Assembly: GCF_003732275.1 (NCBI RefSeq)
Contig: NZ_MOBM01000038.1
Coordinates: 1,082,679 to 1,146,678, forward strand
Direction of reading: 5' to 3'
Source: Pseudomonas frederiksbergensis
GTDB lineage: Bacteria > Pseudomonadota > Gammaproteobacteria > Pseudomonadales > Pseudomonadaceae
Length of the DNA stretch: 64,000 nt
Below the pieces are notes generated by a model, which had not been told where the DNA came from, did no database searches, and saw only the letters and a program-made list of their open reading frames with translations. Of this stretch, positions 63,400-64,000 are shown in pieces. The first letter of the stretch is position 1. Every line of letters begins with the position of its first letter. A program made the position numbers and the translations under genes.

Positions 63400-63464
63400 G
63401 GGAGTTCCTTGGTGTCGTAAAAATGAGGGGGGCGAATTGTACCCGGAAAAATCGCGTCATCGTT

Positions 63465-63560
63465 CATCGCGAGCAGGCTCGCTCCCACAGGAGATCTTTA
63501 GAGGACACAGGCTTTGTGTTCGACAACGATCCAACGTGGGAGCGAGCCTGCTCGCGATGG
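63465..63560. repeat. Inverted pair of REP elements (type A)
   Basis: TCATCGCGAGCAGGCTCGCT at the left and ACGTGGGAGCGAGCCTGCTC at the right, about 45 bases apart, between pnuC and the chemotaxis-receptor gene. Nothing else is seen in 63400-63610. Confidence 0.88.
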
Positions 63561-63610
63561 GGGCGACTGGTGTTCCGGGCTGGCCGGGCCAGTTGCCCCT
63601 ACTGAATTGA

Positions 63611-64000
63611 TCAGACCCGAAATTGCTTCAGCAACCCGTTCAACTGTTCGCTCAGTTCCTTGAGGTGAACGCTGGCCACGCTTGACTGTTCGGCCGCCAG
63701 TGCCGTGCTGTGGGACAACCCGGCTGCCTGGGTGACGTTCTGATTGATGTCTTCCACCACATGGGCCTGTTGCAAGGTCGCACTGGCAATCGAAGCGTTC
63801 AACCCGTTGAGGTTGCGCAAGGCCTGGCCGATGGCATTCAGGCTGGCGCCCGCCAGGCCGGCCTGTTCGATAGTCAGCTGCGACGCACGGCTGCTGTCGC
63901 CAATCACCTTGACCGCCGCTTCGGAATGGCTTTGAAGGCGTTCGATCATCGACTGGATTTCCGCCGTGGACTTCTGGGTGCGCTGGGCCAGCAGCCGCAC
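63611..64000 (-). CDS. Methyl-accepting chemotaxis protein, C-terminal part
   Basis: 129 residues visible, continuing past the right edge. RLLAQRTQKSTAEIQSMIER is the conserved sequence just after the MCP signalling tip, followed by the descending coiled coil (NLNGLNASIASATLQQAHVV, then EDINQNVTQAAGLS) and a last helix (SVHLKELSEQLNGLLKQFRV). The sensing domain is outside the window, so the ligand cannot be said. Confidence 0.93.
   Translation of the reverse strand: MRLLAQRTQKSTAEIQSMIERLQSHSEAAVKVIGDSSRASQLTIEQAGLAGASLNAIGQALRNLNGLNASIASATLQQAHVVEDINQNVTQAAGLSHSTALAAEQSSVASVHLKELSEQLNGLLKQFRV

Noticed and set aside
63400..63610. Possible riboswitch upstream of pnuC
   Set aside because: The sequence is mostly a REP pair; no TPP or NAD riboswitch core was recognisable.

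Overview
The window is a stretch of a Pseudomonas chromosome, most likely from the P. fluorescens group. The evidence is the high GC content, many REP palindromes of the types common in that group, a pyoverdine-maturation acylase (PvdQ-like), a complete fap functional-amyloid operon, and a trehalose/glycogen gene set with the order known from P. aeruginosa PA2151-PA2165. No rRNA, tRNA, CRISPR array, prophage or insertion sequence was recognised. Every assignment rests on reading protein motifs and gene order, without database searches.

Layout. (1) 1-18.8 kb: alpha-glucan and trehalose metabolism. A trehalose synthase/maltokinase fusion, cut by the left edge, and glgB lie on the plus strand. 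On the minus strand are glgA, treZ, malQ, treY, a DUF2934 gene and glgX; treZ-malQ-treY are joined by ATGA stop/start overlaps. An autotransporter-type barrel, an endonuclease/exonuclease/phosphatase protein and a PIG-L-like deacetylase sit inside the cluster. (2) 19.3-25.5 kb: a 2-hydroxyacid dehydrogenase, an exported alpha/beta hydrolase, a DUF411/YqaA pair, an aldo/keto reductase divergent from a LysR regulator, a 45-residue His-rich lipoprotein, a small membrane protein and a Fur-fold regulator. (3) 25.7-34.3 kb: pvdQ convergent with a FecR/FpvR-type anti-sigma gene, then a 1631-residue repeat protein with a C-terminal HExxH motif, probably a toxin/effector of the DUF6543 type. (4) 34.4-47.7 kb: dpkA-like reductase, small conserved genes, LysR/nitrilase divergent pair, GNAT, PhoD-like phosphatase, LEA2 lipoprotein, the 3' relic of a purine/xanthine permease gene, a YafY-type regulator, zapE, a DinB-family protein, a second GNAT and cptA. 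(5) 47.9-54.8 kb: gnd-zwf-HAD operon, nhaB, a delta-60 repeat protein and a small conserved gene. (6) 55.1-61.9 kb: fapABCDEF on the minus strand, converging on a sigma-54 activator gene. A GG-N10-GC promoter candidate lies upstream of fapA. (7) 62.3-64 kb: pnuC with an overlapping NadR-like kinase gene, and the C-terminal end of a methyl-accepting chemotaxis protein cut by the right edge.

How the genes work together. Region 1 can make alpha-glucan (GlgA, GlgB), trim it (GlgX, MalQ) and turn it into trehalose (TreY, TreZ). TreS plus maltokinase interconvert trehalose, maltose and maltose-1-phosphate. The fap operon encodes a full amyloid-export pathway, and its FapC has an unusually long second linker of serine-rich and Tyr-Asp-Arg-Ser repeats. 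I found no completely new system. The best leads are the expanded FapC linker, the sigma-54 circuit around fap, and the large repeat/HExxH protein.
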